A DNA stretch of 64,000 nt from Epithemia pelagica (GCA_946965045.2 OX337240.1:1240001-1304000), one strand, 5' to 3'; numbered from the stretch's first letter, positions 9,852-20,112 are shown. Numbers and translations are program-made. Notes: generated by a model from the sequence alone, not told the origin.

Positions 9852-12641
9852 ATGTCTGCTGTTCCCAATAATCCGGAAACAAACTCGGATCAGGGGGAGA
9901 CACTACACAATCCTGGCATTGCTGAGAAAATGGATGCTGAACCAGACGCCATTGTAGCATCGACCGAAGTAAAAGGGGATCCACAGAGACCCGGAGAAGG
10001 CAGTGCAACGGTTCCAGAAACTAACGTGAAAGGGTCCACACAACAGATGGAGACTGCGGCGGCCACGGATCCAGACCCACCAGCAAAGGATTGCCTCACC
10101 AAGGCGGATACCCCATCCATTGAAGCACCAGCGGCCATGACTGTCACTGAGGATGCATCCAACAACAAACAAGTCAAAGACCCGGATCAAGATGATGCGC
10201 GTCAATCATGGGACAACAGCCATCGCAAAGTTGTAGTCCACCACATGTTCAAATTTACCGACAACAAGAAGGGTCGCAAATTGGCCGAACAATGGGCCAA
10301 GGATGCCACCAAGGAATCAAATGTCGACATTTCAATTTACAAAGTGCGAAAACCACCCAGTGATACCTTCATGGTCGTGACCTTGACTCAAACTAACATG
10401 GTGCAACCATTCATTGATTACATCAATAACAATCCAAATGTCACCAACAAGCGTGGAGTCAAACTTTTTGCGAAACCTGCCGTGTCTGAGCGAGAAGGAG
10501 ATGATAATGATGATAACAATGAGAGAAAACGAAAGAACCGAGGAGATGATGAGGACAATGGCAATGCCGAAGAAGATGAAGATGATGGCGACGACGACGG
10601 CAATAGCAACCGAAGGAGTACCAAGCGTGGTGTGAAACGTCAACAACGTGATGAAATTATGGAAGCAGCACGGCGCCCCATGACCGAAGACGAGATTCGT
10701 AAACGCATTACGCCTTTGTTTCATTTGACAGCCAAAGAACAGGCGATACACAAACAGCGAGATATGGTGCGAAATTGTGCCCGCAAAATGGTTCAAGAAA
10801 TTAAGGGGCGGTTCCGTACCTTGAACCGTGATGTCAATCGGCAAAAAAAGAATCAAGAGCAAAAGAATCAAAAACATGAAGCTACGTACAAGTGGCTAAA
10901 TAACCAAAGATGTGTTCAAGTTGATAATGTCCGTTCTGTACCATCACCGTTACGGAACAAGGTCGAATTCACCTTTGGTTATCGCTACTCGTATGTCTAT
11001 GAAAATGATACGACACCCAATTCCATAAACCAAAACGCTCAAGTCGACGGTCAAGAGCCACATTCGAATAAACAGACCACCGATGATAGGCAGTCGCAGA
11101 CGATCACGAAAACCGATTTAGACGTCGATGCAGCTGTCAAAGATGCAACCCCAATTGCCTCTGAAAACGTATCCGCCGTACCGATTCCGTCCAAAGCTGG
11201 CACCACCGTTCCAGTTGAATCAACAGATGTCAGTATGCAAGATATCACCACCTCCACTCCTCAACAGCAGACTTCCACTAACACAAAAGATTCCCAGCAC
11301 ACCGAAACATTGGAAGCACAACCCGCCGCAAAAACCACATCGAATTTACAGGCCGTGACCAAACTCTCTTCTGTTGGTTTCATGGCTTCTGGGTGGTCCG
11401 GAGGCGTCTCGAAACCCCACTGCTGTGCAAACATTCCCTCCGAAATGTGCACCTTGGTAGATGTATTGGAAGAATTCCTCAAAGACAGCCGCTTGCCGCC
11501 GTATGATCCAAAGAATCACACTGGCTTTTGGCGCTACTTGACAGTTCGAACATCTCGTAGAACTCAGCAATGTCTCATTGTTCTCGTCCATGCACCGGTT
11601 ACGGGTGGTATTGGAGATAGTGGAAGCGTGAATTTTAGTTCTATATGGGAGACTGAAAAGAAACGACTCTTGGAAACGCTTCAATCAGCTCGACTGCCCA
11701 TAAAGTCAGAGTCTGGCGATTGCATCGGAGAATTACAAGTTACCTCCATGTTCCTGCAGGAGTTTGGTGGCGTTTCCAATCCTCCGCAGGACCATCCAGT
11801 TCAGCATGTTTTTGGCAAAAAGGTTTTGGAGGAAAAGCTTGGCAATAGTATCTTTCAGATATCACCGGGAGCATTCTTCCAAGTAAATACGGCAGGAGCG
11901 GAACTGTTGTACCGAATTGTGATGGACAAACTTTCCGAATTTACTCATCATTGCCCTGACGGCAACACCGATCAAGTGAACGAGAACAACAACGTCGAAA
12001 AGACAAGAAAGAAAATTGTCTTGTTCGATGTGTGCTGTGGTACTGGTACGATCGGATTAGCTTGTTTGAAAGAAGGAGTTGTTGATCAAGTTATTGGAAT
12101 CGATATCAGTGAACCGGCTATTGAAGATGCGAGACGGAATGCCAAAGTCAATGGCTTTTCTGATGAAACTGTACCCAAGGCCACTAGTTCTCCTTGTACA
12201 GAGTCAATCGAAAGTACGGATGGATCCGCCTTTGAGCCTCCAACTCGATTTGTAGCGTCGCGAGCGGAATTTGTCATGTCAAAGGAAATCGATCGGGCGA
12301 CGAAGCGCAGACGAAGTCCTGGCTTGAGCCGTAACCTGGATGCAGGGCCACCTGTTGAGCACATCTATGTTGCTGTCGTGGATCCGGCACGAGAGGGCTT
12401 ACATGCCGATGTAGTACGTGCACTTCGACAAACTAAACAAATTCACCGAATTGTGTACGTGAGCTGCAATCCTACCGGGTCGCTGGTGAAGGATGCTGGA
12501 CTGCTGTGTGCTCCTCCAACGAAACGATATCCTGGTCGGGCCTTTCGACCAACGTCTGCGATTCCTGTCGATATGTTTCCCTTGACCAGCCACTGCGAAA
12601 TGGTAATGACATTTGATCGAGTTCAAGATGATGAGATGTAG
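9852..12641 (+). CDS. TRMT2A: tRNA (uracil-5-)-methyltransferase, TRM2/TRMT2A type
   Basis: This intronless gene encodes 929 residues and should make 5-methyluridine (position 54) in tRNA using S-adenosylmethionine. Residues about 115-190 look like an RRM-type RNA-binding fold, as in TRMT2A, followed by an acidic and basic low-complexity stretch. The RNMT core shows RNKVEFTFGYRY, then the family signature FQISPGAFFQVNT. The SAM loop FDVCCGTGTIGLAC starts at about residue 725, VVDPAREG follows, and the catalytic cysteine is in VSCNPTG (about residue 872). The C-terminal SHCEMVMTF holds the acidic residue expected of the general base. The ATG at 9852 opens the frame. Length exceeds animal TRMT2A because of the disordered inserts. 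A damaged second copy lies at 20699-22230. Confidence 0.88.
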   Translation: MSAVPNNPETNSDQGETLHNPGIAEKMDAEPDAIVASTEVKGDPQRPGEGSATVPETNVKGSTQQMETAAATDPDPPAKDCLTKADTPSIEAPAAMTVTEDASNNKQVKDPDQDDARQSWDNSHRKVVVHHMFKFTDNKKGRKLAEQWAKDATKESNVDISIYKVRKPPSDTFMVVTLTQTNMVQPFIDYINNNPNVTNKRGVKLFAKPAVSEREGDDNDDNNERKRKNRGDDEDNGNAEEDEDDGDDDGNSNRRSTKRGVKRQQRDEIMEAARRPMTEDEIRKRITPLFHLTAKEQAIHKQRDMVRNCARKMVQEIKGRFRTLNRDVNRQKKNQEQKNQKHEATYKWLNNQRCVQVDNVRSVPSPLRNKVEFTFGYRYSYVYENDTTPNSINQNAQVDGQEPHSNKQTTDDRQSQTITKTDLDVDAAVKDATPIASENVSAVPIPSKAGTTVPVESTDVSMQDITTSTPQQQTSTNTKDSQHTETLEAQPAAKTTSNLQAVTKLSSVGFMASGWSGGVSKPHCCANIPSEMCTLVDVLEEFLKDSRLPPYDPKNHTGFWRYLTVRTSRRTQQCLIVLVHAPVTGGIGDSGSVNFSSIWETEKKRLLETLQSARLPIKSESGDCIGELQVTSMFLQEFGGVSNPPQDHPVQHVFGKKVLEEKLGNSIFQISPGAFFQVNTAGAELLYRIVMDKLSEFTHHCPDGNTDQVNENNNVEKTRKKIVLFDVCCGTGTIGLACLKEGVVDQVIGIDISEPAIEDARRNAKVNGFSDETVPKATSSPCTESIESTDGSAFEPPTRFVASRAEFVMSKEIDRATKRRRSPGLSRNLDAGPPVEHIYVAVVDPAREGLHADVVRALRQTKQIHRIVYVSCNPTGSLVKDAGLLCAPPTKRYPGRAFRPTSAIPVDMFPLTSHCEMVMTFDRVQDDEM

Positions 12642-13580
12642 CTAATTGACTCGTTTGTTTCTGAAGTCCTGGGAGGAGAGATGGGGTCATGGACTTAATG
12701 ATCGACAAACCCTCTGGCAATCACAGATGGCTCCACAGAGAGGGACAAATAATGTCGCAATAAAATTGTTTCCAATCGGGATACGACCTGTAATTTGAGT
12801 GAGCGGTATTCGTAACGAATCGATGAAACGAGATAAGAGAAGGTCGCGATTCGCCATTCAGTGACTTATTTCAGAACACTGGGCATTCGCTGGCTAGTTG
12901 CTTGTAAGAAAGCAATGCCAGCATATTATTCTCTTCTTTGCTGCAAGTGCTTGATACCCCCCTACGCCAGGAAAGTTCTTTCATACGTGGTAATAATCCT
13001 TTGGGGAGACGGAAGCGTTCTTGTCCAACGAGTTGCGGATATGGTGACCGTTCAGGTGGATGGAGGACAAGGCAATGATTGCAGGGGTACCTTTGTTCGT
13101 CCGTCCATGTCAATGCCATCGGCTACATTGGCTTGGTGATGTCGATTGGGCTTTGATTGACTTTGTTCGATATGTACTGTTGCTGTATTAAGAATCAAAC
13201 AGACTCACAAGACAGGAGAAGACTGTCGAAATGCTCTCAACCATGGGTTCGTTGGTATTGATTGGTGGGATTTCGACCTTTCTGGGTACCGAACCCTTGG
13301 CCTTATCCACCAGCAGCAAGCGAAGCTGTGTTTGGGAAGGCTTCTTCAATCACCTCATGAAAGCTCTTCACCCATGCCACCAGATCCAACAGTTGTGTCA
13401 CAGTCAAACCTGGGTGCTTGTGTCCATCAGAACCGCCGTTCTGTTGAAGAATATTGTTGGGAGGGAAGCAAGGAGAAGCGAGAAGCTACAATCGGTACTG
13501 GGACACGTACGAAGTGAAGATAATTGTGTATTCCTAATAGTTTATGGTTCTACCATGTACTTCTTCGTACTCCTACTGGT
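12642..13580. other. intergenic, nothing recognised
   Basis: This stretch lies between the methyltransferase stop and the stop of the minus-strand coiled-coil gene, so it holds two 3' ends. Two short plus-strand open frames exist here (12861-13139 and one starting at 13231) but show no recognisable domain, and the second runs antisense into the coiled-coil gene. No repeat or RNA gene was seen. Confidence 0.5.
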
Positions 13581-14225
13581 TTATCGAGGATCGAGGCGAT
13601 CGATAATCATATCCAACTTGTTATTGATGGCTTCCGCTTTTGTCGCCATCTCTGATTTGATGTCCGATATCTCTGTTTTGGTCGCCATCTCTGATTTGAT
13701 GTCCGATATCTCTGTTTTGATGTCCGATATTTCCGCTTTCGTCGCCTTGGAGATGTCGATAATCTCCTCGACAGTCTGTTTCACGGATTGAGTCGTCTTT
13801 CCAACTCTATCAAGTGTTGCGTAGGATTTGATTGCCGCTCCGTAGCCGAACGCGGTACTAAAATATGATGCTGGTTCACTTTCCCAAATCCCACCAGGAT
13901 ACATTGTGCGCATTGCATCCAGAAAGCCTCTCACCGCAATAAGTATCAGCACAATCACATCGTGGCCCCAGTACCTTGCGCTCGGCATTACATCGTTGAC
14001 CGAAGGTTGATCGTTTTTAAGGAGCTTGGTTGCCCTCGTCAATGGAGACGACGGTTGTCGCGGTTGGGGGGTCATTTCCGCCTGTTCGACAACAGAAATC
14101 GGGCTCGCTCCCTGGCGTACGTCTAGCGACATATTGCTGGGGCTTTGGAGCTCTTGCGGCAACCAGATGTCATCGACCTCATCCTCGTCGGTGTTCAGCA
14201 GCGGTGTTGTTTTGTCGCGTTGCAT
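13581..14225 (-). CDS. hypothetical protein with one membrane segment and C-terminal repeat coiled coil
   Basis: I do not recognise it. From ATG 14225 it encodes 214 residues: an acidic and polar N-terminus, a hydrophobic segment (VIVLILIAVRGFL), an aromatic and glycine-containing stretch (YFSTAFGYGAAIKSY), and a C-terminal coiled coil built from EISDIKSEMATKT units. The coiled coil reflects two perfect 39-bp tandem copies at 13642-13680 and 13681-13719 with a partial third. The apparent start at 14234 is a TTG, so ATG 14225 is preferred. The copia element at 14376 is inserted only 150 bp upstream, so the native promoter has probably been displaced. Confidence 0.65.
   Translation of the reverse strand: MQRDKTTPLLNTDEDEVDDIWLPQELQSPSNMSLDVRQGASPISVVEQAEMTPQPRQPSSPLTRATKLLKNDQPSVNDVMPSARYWGHDVIVLILIAVRGFLDAMRTMYPGGIWESEPASYFSTAFGYGAAIKSYATLDRVGKTTQSVKQTVEEIIDISKATKAEISDIKTEISDIKSEMATKTEISDIKSEMATKAEAINNKLDMIIDRLDPR
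13642..13719 (-). repeat. 39-bp tandem repeat inside the coiled-coil gene
   Basis: Two perfect 39-bp copies lie head to tail, followed by a partial unit. As 39 is a multiple of three, the repeat adds 13-residue units to the coiled coil and could vary in number between alleles without breaking the frame. Confidence 0.85.
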
Positions 14226-14375
14226 GATGGCCAAAACAAAGAATGATGACTTTTCTTCTTATGCTGGTGATAATTTGTGATTTGTGATGGTGCATGGTGT
14301 GCAAAACACACTCCACCAGTCTTTGATCCCGTGAATGTGCGGTGTATTGGTACCTTAGCAGGGCGGCGGGTGCCG

Positions 14376-14829
14376 TGTTCGAATATTGTACATGCGGGCA
14401 TATGTAACTGATGGGGACCTTGGGGGACCGCAGACGCAAACCTCATGACTCCATTAGGCCCAACGCATCATCGAACCGCCTTTCACAAAACGCAAAACGA
14501 CGGACGATGGATCCAGGCGACGATGCCTATGTAACGATCGACAATGCCTATGTAACGATTGTCGTTCTTAAGGACAGGATCCCATGACCATTGTCATAAC
14601 GGTCCATGGCCCTAAGTGAATCAGAAGATACTTAGAGGCTGCGATATCCCACGAACGGTGGCAGGTCCGTCCTTAACACATCTCGTCGCCCAAATTGGTG
14701 ACACAACGTCTCCACCAACGATTCAACGCATCGATGACAGTAGGGAACGGAGACGTAGTACCTAACATCGTAGACACACAATTTTGCAACAAGAGTCCTT
14801 TTCTTTACTCGCTAGTAAGGAAAACAACA
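14376..14829 (+). repeat. 5' LTR of copia element
   Basis: The LTR has TG...CA ends and is the same length as, and apparently identical to, 20139-20592. It contains an internal direct repeat of TGCCTATGTAACGAT (two copies near 14525 and 14548). Transcription of the element should begin here. The sequence just after 14829 should hold the primer binding site, but I could not match it to a tRNA. Confidence 0.95.
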
Positions 14830-14871
14830 CGCTTCCTCTGCGCTTTAGACAGCACACGTCCATCGTCTGCC

Positions 14872-16113
14872 ATGGCTTTCGCAATCTCTCCCGCTAACGC
14901 AAACGCGAACAACATCGTGAACTTTGCAACGGCAGCTGGAGCAAAGCTCTACAAGCAGGCAACGACTGGACTCTTTGACAGTGGTGATCTCTACGATCTC
15001 CACGCGGAAGGGCTGAAGACGTTTCTCGACTCATTCCAAGATCGGATCGTCGAACAATCTTGGACCAGCACCTTTTCCATTCCCGAACACATTGTGGTTC
15101 CTCCAGCGGCTGGACCAGCACCGCCACCAGCACCTACGCATCTCTTGACTCAAGCCTACGGTCGCGTCTCGCTCGCCCAGGTTCGCACCTACGTCGATAG
15201 TTTCATCGGACAGAACAGGATTTCTCAGAATTCCTATATGTCCTACATGTGTTTGATGGCGTCGCTCAACGAAGATGCGAAGGCGCAAGTAAATCTACGA
15301 CGCGAAGACTTTATTATCGACAACGTTGGCAGTGGTCCACTCCTTCTCAAAGTGATCATTTCCCTCGCGTATGTGGATACCGAGGCGACCGTGATGGTAC
15401 TTCGCCAGCGTTTGTCCGATCTGCATATTCATATTGCAGACTTCAACGGTGACATCATCAAGTTCAACTCCTATGTGAAGGCTACTCTTCAAGGTTTGCA
15501 TGCCCGCGGTGAACGAACGCTGGACTTACTCCCTAACCTTTTCAAAGCTTATGAGACTGTGAATGATGAGAACTTCTTGGAGATGATCCGTCGTCGAAAG
15601 AACGCATACGAAGAAGGAGATTCTCCGAATCTCTCGGCGACGCAACTCATGGATTGGGCCCGTCTCAAGTACCAAGGCCTAGTAGAAGCGAAGAAATGGC
15701 AGGCTCTGTCCGAACGTGACCAGAAGATTATTGCCCTTGAGGCCAAAGTCAAGAAGATGGAGAAAGGAAAAACAGCCCCGCTGTCCACGACCAAGGGATC
15801 CAAACAGGGCGAGCAAAAGACCAAAGAATCAGCAAAAGAATCGTGGCTCACCATTGGGCCACATGAGGGAGGCCCAGAAGTAAAAGAAGTCAACGGAAAA
15901 ATGTACTATTGGTGTAAGTGGCATGAAAAGTGGTCACTCAACAAGAAACACACTTCCGACACGTGCAACGGACGGGGCTTAACCGGAGAGAAAAAGAAGG
16001 CCTATGATCTAGCTCATGCCGAGAAGAACAATGATGGTACAACTCCTGCCCTTCGCCTCGCGAGTGCTCTAGCTGATCTACCGGCCCAAGAAGAATCTTC
16101 TGACGAAGAGTGA
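14872..16113 (+). CDS. copia Gag
   Basis: From ATG 14872, just downstream of the 5' LTR, this encodes 413 residues ending in TGA 16111-16113. The centre is helical and capsid-like, as in copia Gag (UBN2-type). A basic stretch follows, then a zinc-binding-like segment (YWCKWHEKW ... HTSDTCNG, about residues 345-365) with Cys and His spacing that differs from the classical CCHC knuckle. Gag should form the virus-like particle that packages the element's RNA. An upstream in-frame ATG within the LTR is less likely because it would lie in the transcript leader. Pol continues in the same frame after the stop. Confidence 0.88.
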   Translation: MAFAISPANANANNIVNFATAAGAKLYKQATTGLFDSGDLYDLHAEGLKTFLDSFQDRIVEQSWTSTFSIPEHIVVPPAAGPAPPPAPTHLLTQAYGRVSLAQVRTYVDSFIGQNRISQNSYMSYMCLMASLNEDAKAQVNLRREDFIIDNVGSGPLLLKVIISLAYVDTEATVMVLRQRLSDLHIHIADFNGDIIKFNSYVKATLQGLHARGERTLDLLPNLFKAYETVNDENFLEMIRRRKNAYEEGDSPNLSATQLMDWARLKYQGLVEAKKWQALSERDQKIIALEAKVKKMEKGKTAPLSTTKGSKQGEQKTKESAKESWLTIGPHEGGPEVKEVNGKMYYWCKWHEKWSLNKKHTSDTCNGRGLTGEKKKAYDLAHAEKNNDGTTPALRLASALADLPAQEESSDEE

Positions 16114-16140
16114 CAACGAGACCCGAGGTCATTCCTCGGG
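16111..16140 (+). promoter_or_regulatory. candidate stop-codon readthrough signal at the gag-pol junction
   Basis: The gag stop TGA (16111-16113) is followed by CAA CGA, and after an 8-nt spacer (16114-16121) by a perfect 7-bp stem CCCGAGG (16122-16128), loop TCATT, CCTCGGG (16134-16140). Gag and pol are in the same frame with no further stop between them. A structured element 8 nt after a gag stop is the known arrangement in murine leukaemia virus, where it drives readthrough. Function here is inferred. Confidence 0.6.
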
Positions 16141-19100
16141 CTGTTCTACAAGACGGTCGAGCAGCTCATCTATCTATTACTAGTGACAACAATCCTCTAC
16201 ATGTCTGTCCTAGTATATAGTGATGATGATGCTAGGTCGGCTAACCCTTCCCAAAATGACAAGACGAGTCTGCGGCCTAAGCTATGGTTTCTAACACCAA
16301 CATGCAATAGCAACAGGATACGACGACAAACAAGGAAACCAAGATGGAATAGACAAACAATGCGAATGTTATGCATGGCAACAATACTCGCAGCTCCGAT
16401 AACAGGCAAACCAGCCGCAGCACATCAAGTCAAGTTCGACTCCGATAGCCAGCCCGTGTTTGTTGACAACTGTGCAACATCGTCTATCACAAACGATATC
16501 ACCGACTGCATAACAGCAATCCAGCCCGTAAGAAGAAAGATCAAGGGCATTGCAGGATTGTTCAAAACAGAAATCTACTCCACGACGATCAAGTGGCACT
16601 TCGAAGACGACAACGGTGCCATCCATACATTCGTCCTGCCTCGATCATTCTACATACCATCGACCTCCAACAGACTTTTCTCTCCCCAACACTGGGCACA
16701 AGTAGCCAAAGACCACAAGCCGAATCCAGATGGCACTCGCTGCATCACCACAGCTGACAACATCATTCTCGAATGGAACCAACGCGAATACACGAGAACC
16801 ATCCCACTCAATCGAAGAGGGACGAACGTGGGACAGCTGTACACGGCAAACGGTATGCTCAAGTTCCATGCTTTCTGCTGCAAAGTACACGCGACACCGG
16901 AGGAAGAAGATGAGAATCCACCGATCGTTAGTCATGCGAATCTGATCGAGGATGACGAAAGCATCAACGAGAACTCACCAAGCGCCCAGATTGAACAAGA
17001 TTCCAACGATGTAGAATTTGACATGGATGACGAGCACAACGAACAGTATTTTCCACAACGGGATCAGCCCATCACCACGGATTTTCTCTTCGAAGATGAA
17101 AAAGTGGTACATGTGATTCCCAATGAAGAGGAAGTGCCAATCGAAAACCCGACGGTTGAACTCCTGCGCGTTCATCATCGGCTCGGCCATCTGTCATTTG
17201 CTAAGATTCAAGAAATGGCACGACGAGGTGAATTGCCCAAGCGACTCGGTTCATGCGCTGTTCCAGCATGTACAGCCTGTATGTACGGGAAAGCGACGAA
17301 GAAACCGTGGCGAGTGAAAGGTACAAGGGGTACACTGGATGTTATGACTCGTCCAGGCCAATGTGTATCGGTCGACCAACTAATATCGACAACACCAGGA
17401 TATATTGCCCACTTACGAGGCACTCCAACACGCGATAGATATCGGGTAGCGACTGTTTTCGTGGACCACTACTCTGGTATAGGATACGTCCACCTACAAC
17501 GATCGACGTCGGCTGCAGATACCATCGAAGCAAAGGAGCGATTCGAAGCATGGGCGGACACGCACGGGGTCGCAATCATGCACTATCATGCAGACAACGG
17601 CATTTTTGCTGACAACCAATTTCGCAAAGCAGTGAGAGACAAAGGACAGCGCTTGACGTTCAGCGGAGTCAACGCGCATTTTCAGAGCGGTATGGCTGAG
17701 AGGCGCATAAGGGACCTACAAGATTCAGCACGGACTATGCTACTCCATGCACATCGTCGATGGCCCTCTGCTATTACTCCGAACCTCTGGCCCTATGCAG
17801 TACGCTATGCATCGGATATCTTCAACTCTGCACCTATGGCGAAACATAAGAAAACGACGCCTTTGGAACTCTTCTCTGGTTCCCCAGCACGATTCAACTT
17901 ACGACATGCGCACACATTTGGATGTCCAAGTTATGTCCTAGACAATGCTCTACAATCAGGAAAAGGGATTCCCAAATGGTCCGAACGCTCTCGGGTTGGT
18001 ATCTTCTTGGGATACTCTGCCCAACATTCAAGAACCGTGGGGCTTATTCTCTCATTGTCCTCCGGTTTATCTTCTCCCCAATTCCATGTTCAATATGATG
18101 ACCGTTTTGAGACTATGCGACGTAGTTTCGGGGAAGCACAACCTGTTTCCTACTGGCAGCAGAAGGCCGGGTTCCGCAAGGGTAAAACCAGGGATCAGTC
18201 CCAACCAGATCACCACACTACCGACACACGTGACTCACAACTACCCTCACAAATGAGGGAGGTAGATCACAATTCTACCCTAGAGGAGCCACCTATAGTT
18301 CCGTTACCAATCGACAACGAAGAGCTAATCCAGCCGACAAATGAGGGAGCCTTTGGAGTCCGCAGGTCACAACGACAACCCAAACCAACTATGCGATATC
18401 AAGACTATATGGATTCCTTGGGGGACGACCTAGATCCTCTAGGTGAGCTGGCAGTGACGTTACCTGGGTTGATCTCCATGACCGCACAGGCCCAAGCAAA
18501 TCCAGATGTCATGTATTGGCACGAAGCCATGCGACAACCAGATCGATTGGAATTTATTAAGGCTGCCCAAAAGGAGGTCCAGGATCACACCGCAAACGGT
18601 CTCTGGGAAGTGGTTCGACGACAAGATATACCACCGGGTAGCTATGTGACTAGAGCAGTATGGAGTTGTGTCCGGAAGCGGAAACTGCAGACAGGTGAAA
18701 TCTATAAATGGAAGTCACGCTTGGCATTTGATGGATCAAGACAGACTAAAGGAGTGAACTATTGGGAGACTTATGCTCCCGTAGTCCAATGGCCTGTGGT
18801 CCGCTATGTCTTAACGACGGCTATTTCGCAAGGATGGGCGATGAAGCAGATAGACTATGTCCTCGCCTATACTCAAGCCGTGGCGGAAACTGATATGTAC
18901 ATGGAGGCACCTAGAGGGTTTACATTCGACACGACCGGAAAACAACGAGCCGAAGATTTTGTTCTCAAGATTAAACGGAATTACTACGGTCAGAAACAGG
19001 CCGCGCGTGTCTGGAATAAACACCTAGTACAGCAATTGGAACAAGTGGGATTCAAACAGAGTGACCATGATGAATGTGTCTTCTACAAAGGACGCAGCCT

Positions 19101-20112
19101 CTATATCTTGTACACAGATGACTCCATCTTGACAGGGCCTGATCCACAAGAACTCGACGACATTATCACTCAGATGCAGGACATTGGGCTTAAGATTACA
19201 TATGAAGACGGGGTAGAAGATTTTCTTGGGGTCAATATTACAAAACAAGAGACCGGACATCTTCACCTCTCCCAGACTCGCCTGATCGACGCTATCCTTG
19301 ATGATCTGCGATTACCAGCGGACACGAATACTCGCGACGTGCCGGCAGCAACCACAGTGAAGATGCGCGCCGATGATGATGGAGACCCTTTTGATGGACA
19401 CTTCAACTATCGTTCGGTCATCGGGAAACTGAATTTCCTCGAGAAAAGTACACGACCTGATATATCCTACGCAGTACATCAATGTGCACGCTTTTCCGCG
19501 AATCCAAAGCAGGTACATGGACGAGCAGTAAAGCAGATTGGGCGCTACCTCGCTGGTACACGGTCACGAGGACTAGTGCTCAAACCACAGGACAAAGAAA
19601 ATTTCGACGTTTATGCCGATGCCGATTTTTGTGGCAACTTCAACAAGACAGATATACCACGATCAGACATGGCCCGATCCCGTTCCGGATATGTCATCTT
19701 TTATGGAGGTTGTCCCATAGTGTGGGCATCAAAATTACAGTCCGAGATTGCACTGTCCACAACGGAAGCGGAAATTATCAGCCTCTCTACTTCATTGCGT
19801 ACAGTCATTCCACTTATGCACATTACGAAAGAGATGAAATCACTCGGCTTCCCTGTTCTGTCAACACAACCCAGAGTACATTGTCGAGCTTTTGAAGACA
19901 ATAACGGAGCTTACGAATTGGCTACGGTCTATAAATATCGACCACGCACGCGATACCTCTGTACCAAGCTATTTCATTTCAAGTCCTATGTCGAGAAGAA
20001 AGAGATTACGATCCTCCCTTGCGATACGGAGTTGCAGACCGCGGATATCTTTACCAAAGCACTGGATAAAGAGACGTTCGAGCGGCATCGCATGCGTATT
20101 ATGGGCTGGTAG
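16114..20112 (+). CDS. copia Pol, expressed in frame after the gag TGA (probable readthrough)
   Basis: The frame is open from the codon after the gag stop; the first ATG is at 16201 and a GTG lies at 16183. Counting from 16183, the protease aspartate is D95 in VDNCATSSI, so the usual D-S/T-G triad reads DNC. An HHCC finger follows (HHRLGHLSF ... CTACMYGK), then the integrase core with SVDQL, YHADNGIFADN and SGMAERRIRDL. The copia reverse transcriptase has catalytic YTDD at 977-980 and NYYGQKQAARVWN. RNase H ends the protein (YADADFCGNF, LSTTEAEIISL, EDNNGAYE). No other stop or frameshift is present, which fits the youth of the insertion. Confidence 0.92.
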   Translation, partial: QRDPRSFLGLFYKTVEQLIYLLLVTTILYMSVLVYSDDDARSANPSQNDKTSLRPKLWFLTPTCNSNRIRRQTRKPRWNRQTMRMLCMATILAAPITGKPAAAHQVKFDSDSQPVFVDNCATSSITNDITDCITAIQPVRRKIKGIAGLFKTEIYSTTIKWHFEDDNGAIHTFVLPRSFYIPSTSNRLFSPQHWAQVAKDHKPNPDGTRCITTADNIILEWNQREYTRTIPLNRRGTNVGQLYTANGMLKFHAFCCKVHATPEEEDENPPIVSHANLIEDDESINENSPSAQIEQDSNDVEFDMDDEHNEQYFPQRDQPITTDFLFEDEKVVHVIPNEEEVPIENPTVELLRVHHRLGHLSFAKIQEMARRGELPKRLGSCAVPACTACMYGKATKKPWRVKGTRGTLDVMTRPGQCVSVDQLISTTPGYIAHLRGTPTRDRYRVATVFVDHYSGIGYVHLQRSTSAADTIEAKERFEAWADTHGVAIMHYHADNGIFADNQFRKAVRDKGQRLTFSGVNAHFQSGMAERRIRDLQDSARTMLLHAHRRWPSAITPNLWPYAVRYASDIFNSAPMAKHKKTTPLELFSGSPARFNLRHAHTFGCPSYVLDNALQSGKGIPKWSERSRVGIFLGYSAQHSRTVGLILSLSSGLSSPQFHVQYDDRFETMRRSFGEAQPVSYWQQKAGFRKGKTRDQSQPDHHTTDTRDSQLPSQMREVDHNSTLEEPPIVPLPIDNEELIQPTNEGAFGVRRSQRQPKPTMRYQDYMDSLGDDLDPLGELAVTLPGLISMTAQAQANPDVMYWHEAMRQPDRLEFIKAAQKEVQDHTANGLWEVVRRQDIPPGSYVTRAVWSCVRKRKLQTGEIYKWKSRLAFDGSRQTKGVNYWETYAPVVQWPVVRYVLTTAISQGWAMKQIDYVLAYTQAVAETDMYMEAPRGFTFDTTGKQRAEDFVLKIKRNYYGQKQAARVWNKHLVQQLEQVGFKQSDHDECVFYKGRSLYILYTDDSILTGPDPQELDDIITQMQDIGLKITYEDGVEDFLGVNITKQETGHLHLSQTRLIDAILDDLRLPADTNTRDVPAATTVKMRADDDGDPFDGHFNYRSVIGKLNFLEKSTRPDISYAVHQCARFSANPKQVHGRAVKQIGRYLAGTRSRGLVLKPQDKENFDVYADADFCGNFNKTDIPRSDMARSRSGYVIFYGGCPIVWASKLQSEIALSTTEAEIISLSTSLRTVIPLMHITKEMKSLGFPVLSTQPRVHCRAFEDNNGAYELATVYKYRPRTRYLCTKLFHFKSYVEKKEITILPCDTELQTADIFTKALDKETFERHRMRIMGW

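Noticed and set aside
13231-13791. 186-codon plus-strand ORF
   Set aside because: It overlaps antisense to the coiled-coil gene, and its repetitive part (SDLMSDISV) is only the mirror of the 39-bp repeats.
16183-16200. GTG at 16183 as the pol start
   Set aside because: Non-ATG initiation is unlikely in a eukaryotic element, and the frame is open back to the gag stop, so readthrough (or ATG 16201 after reinitiation) explains pol better.
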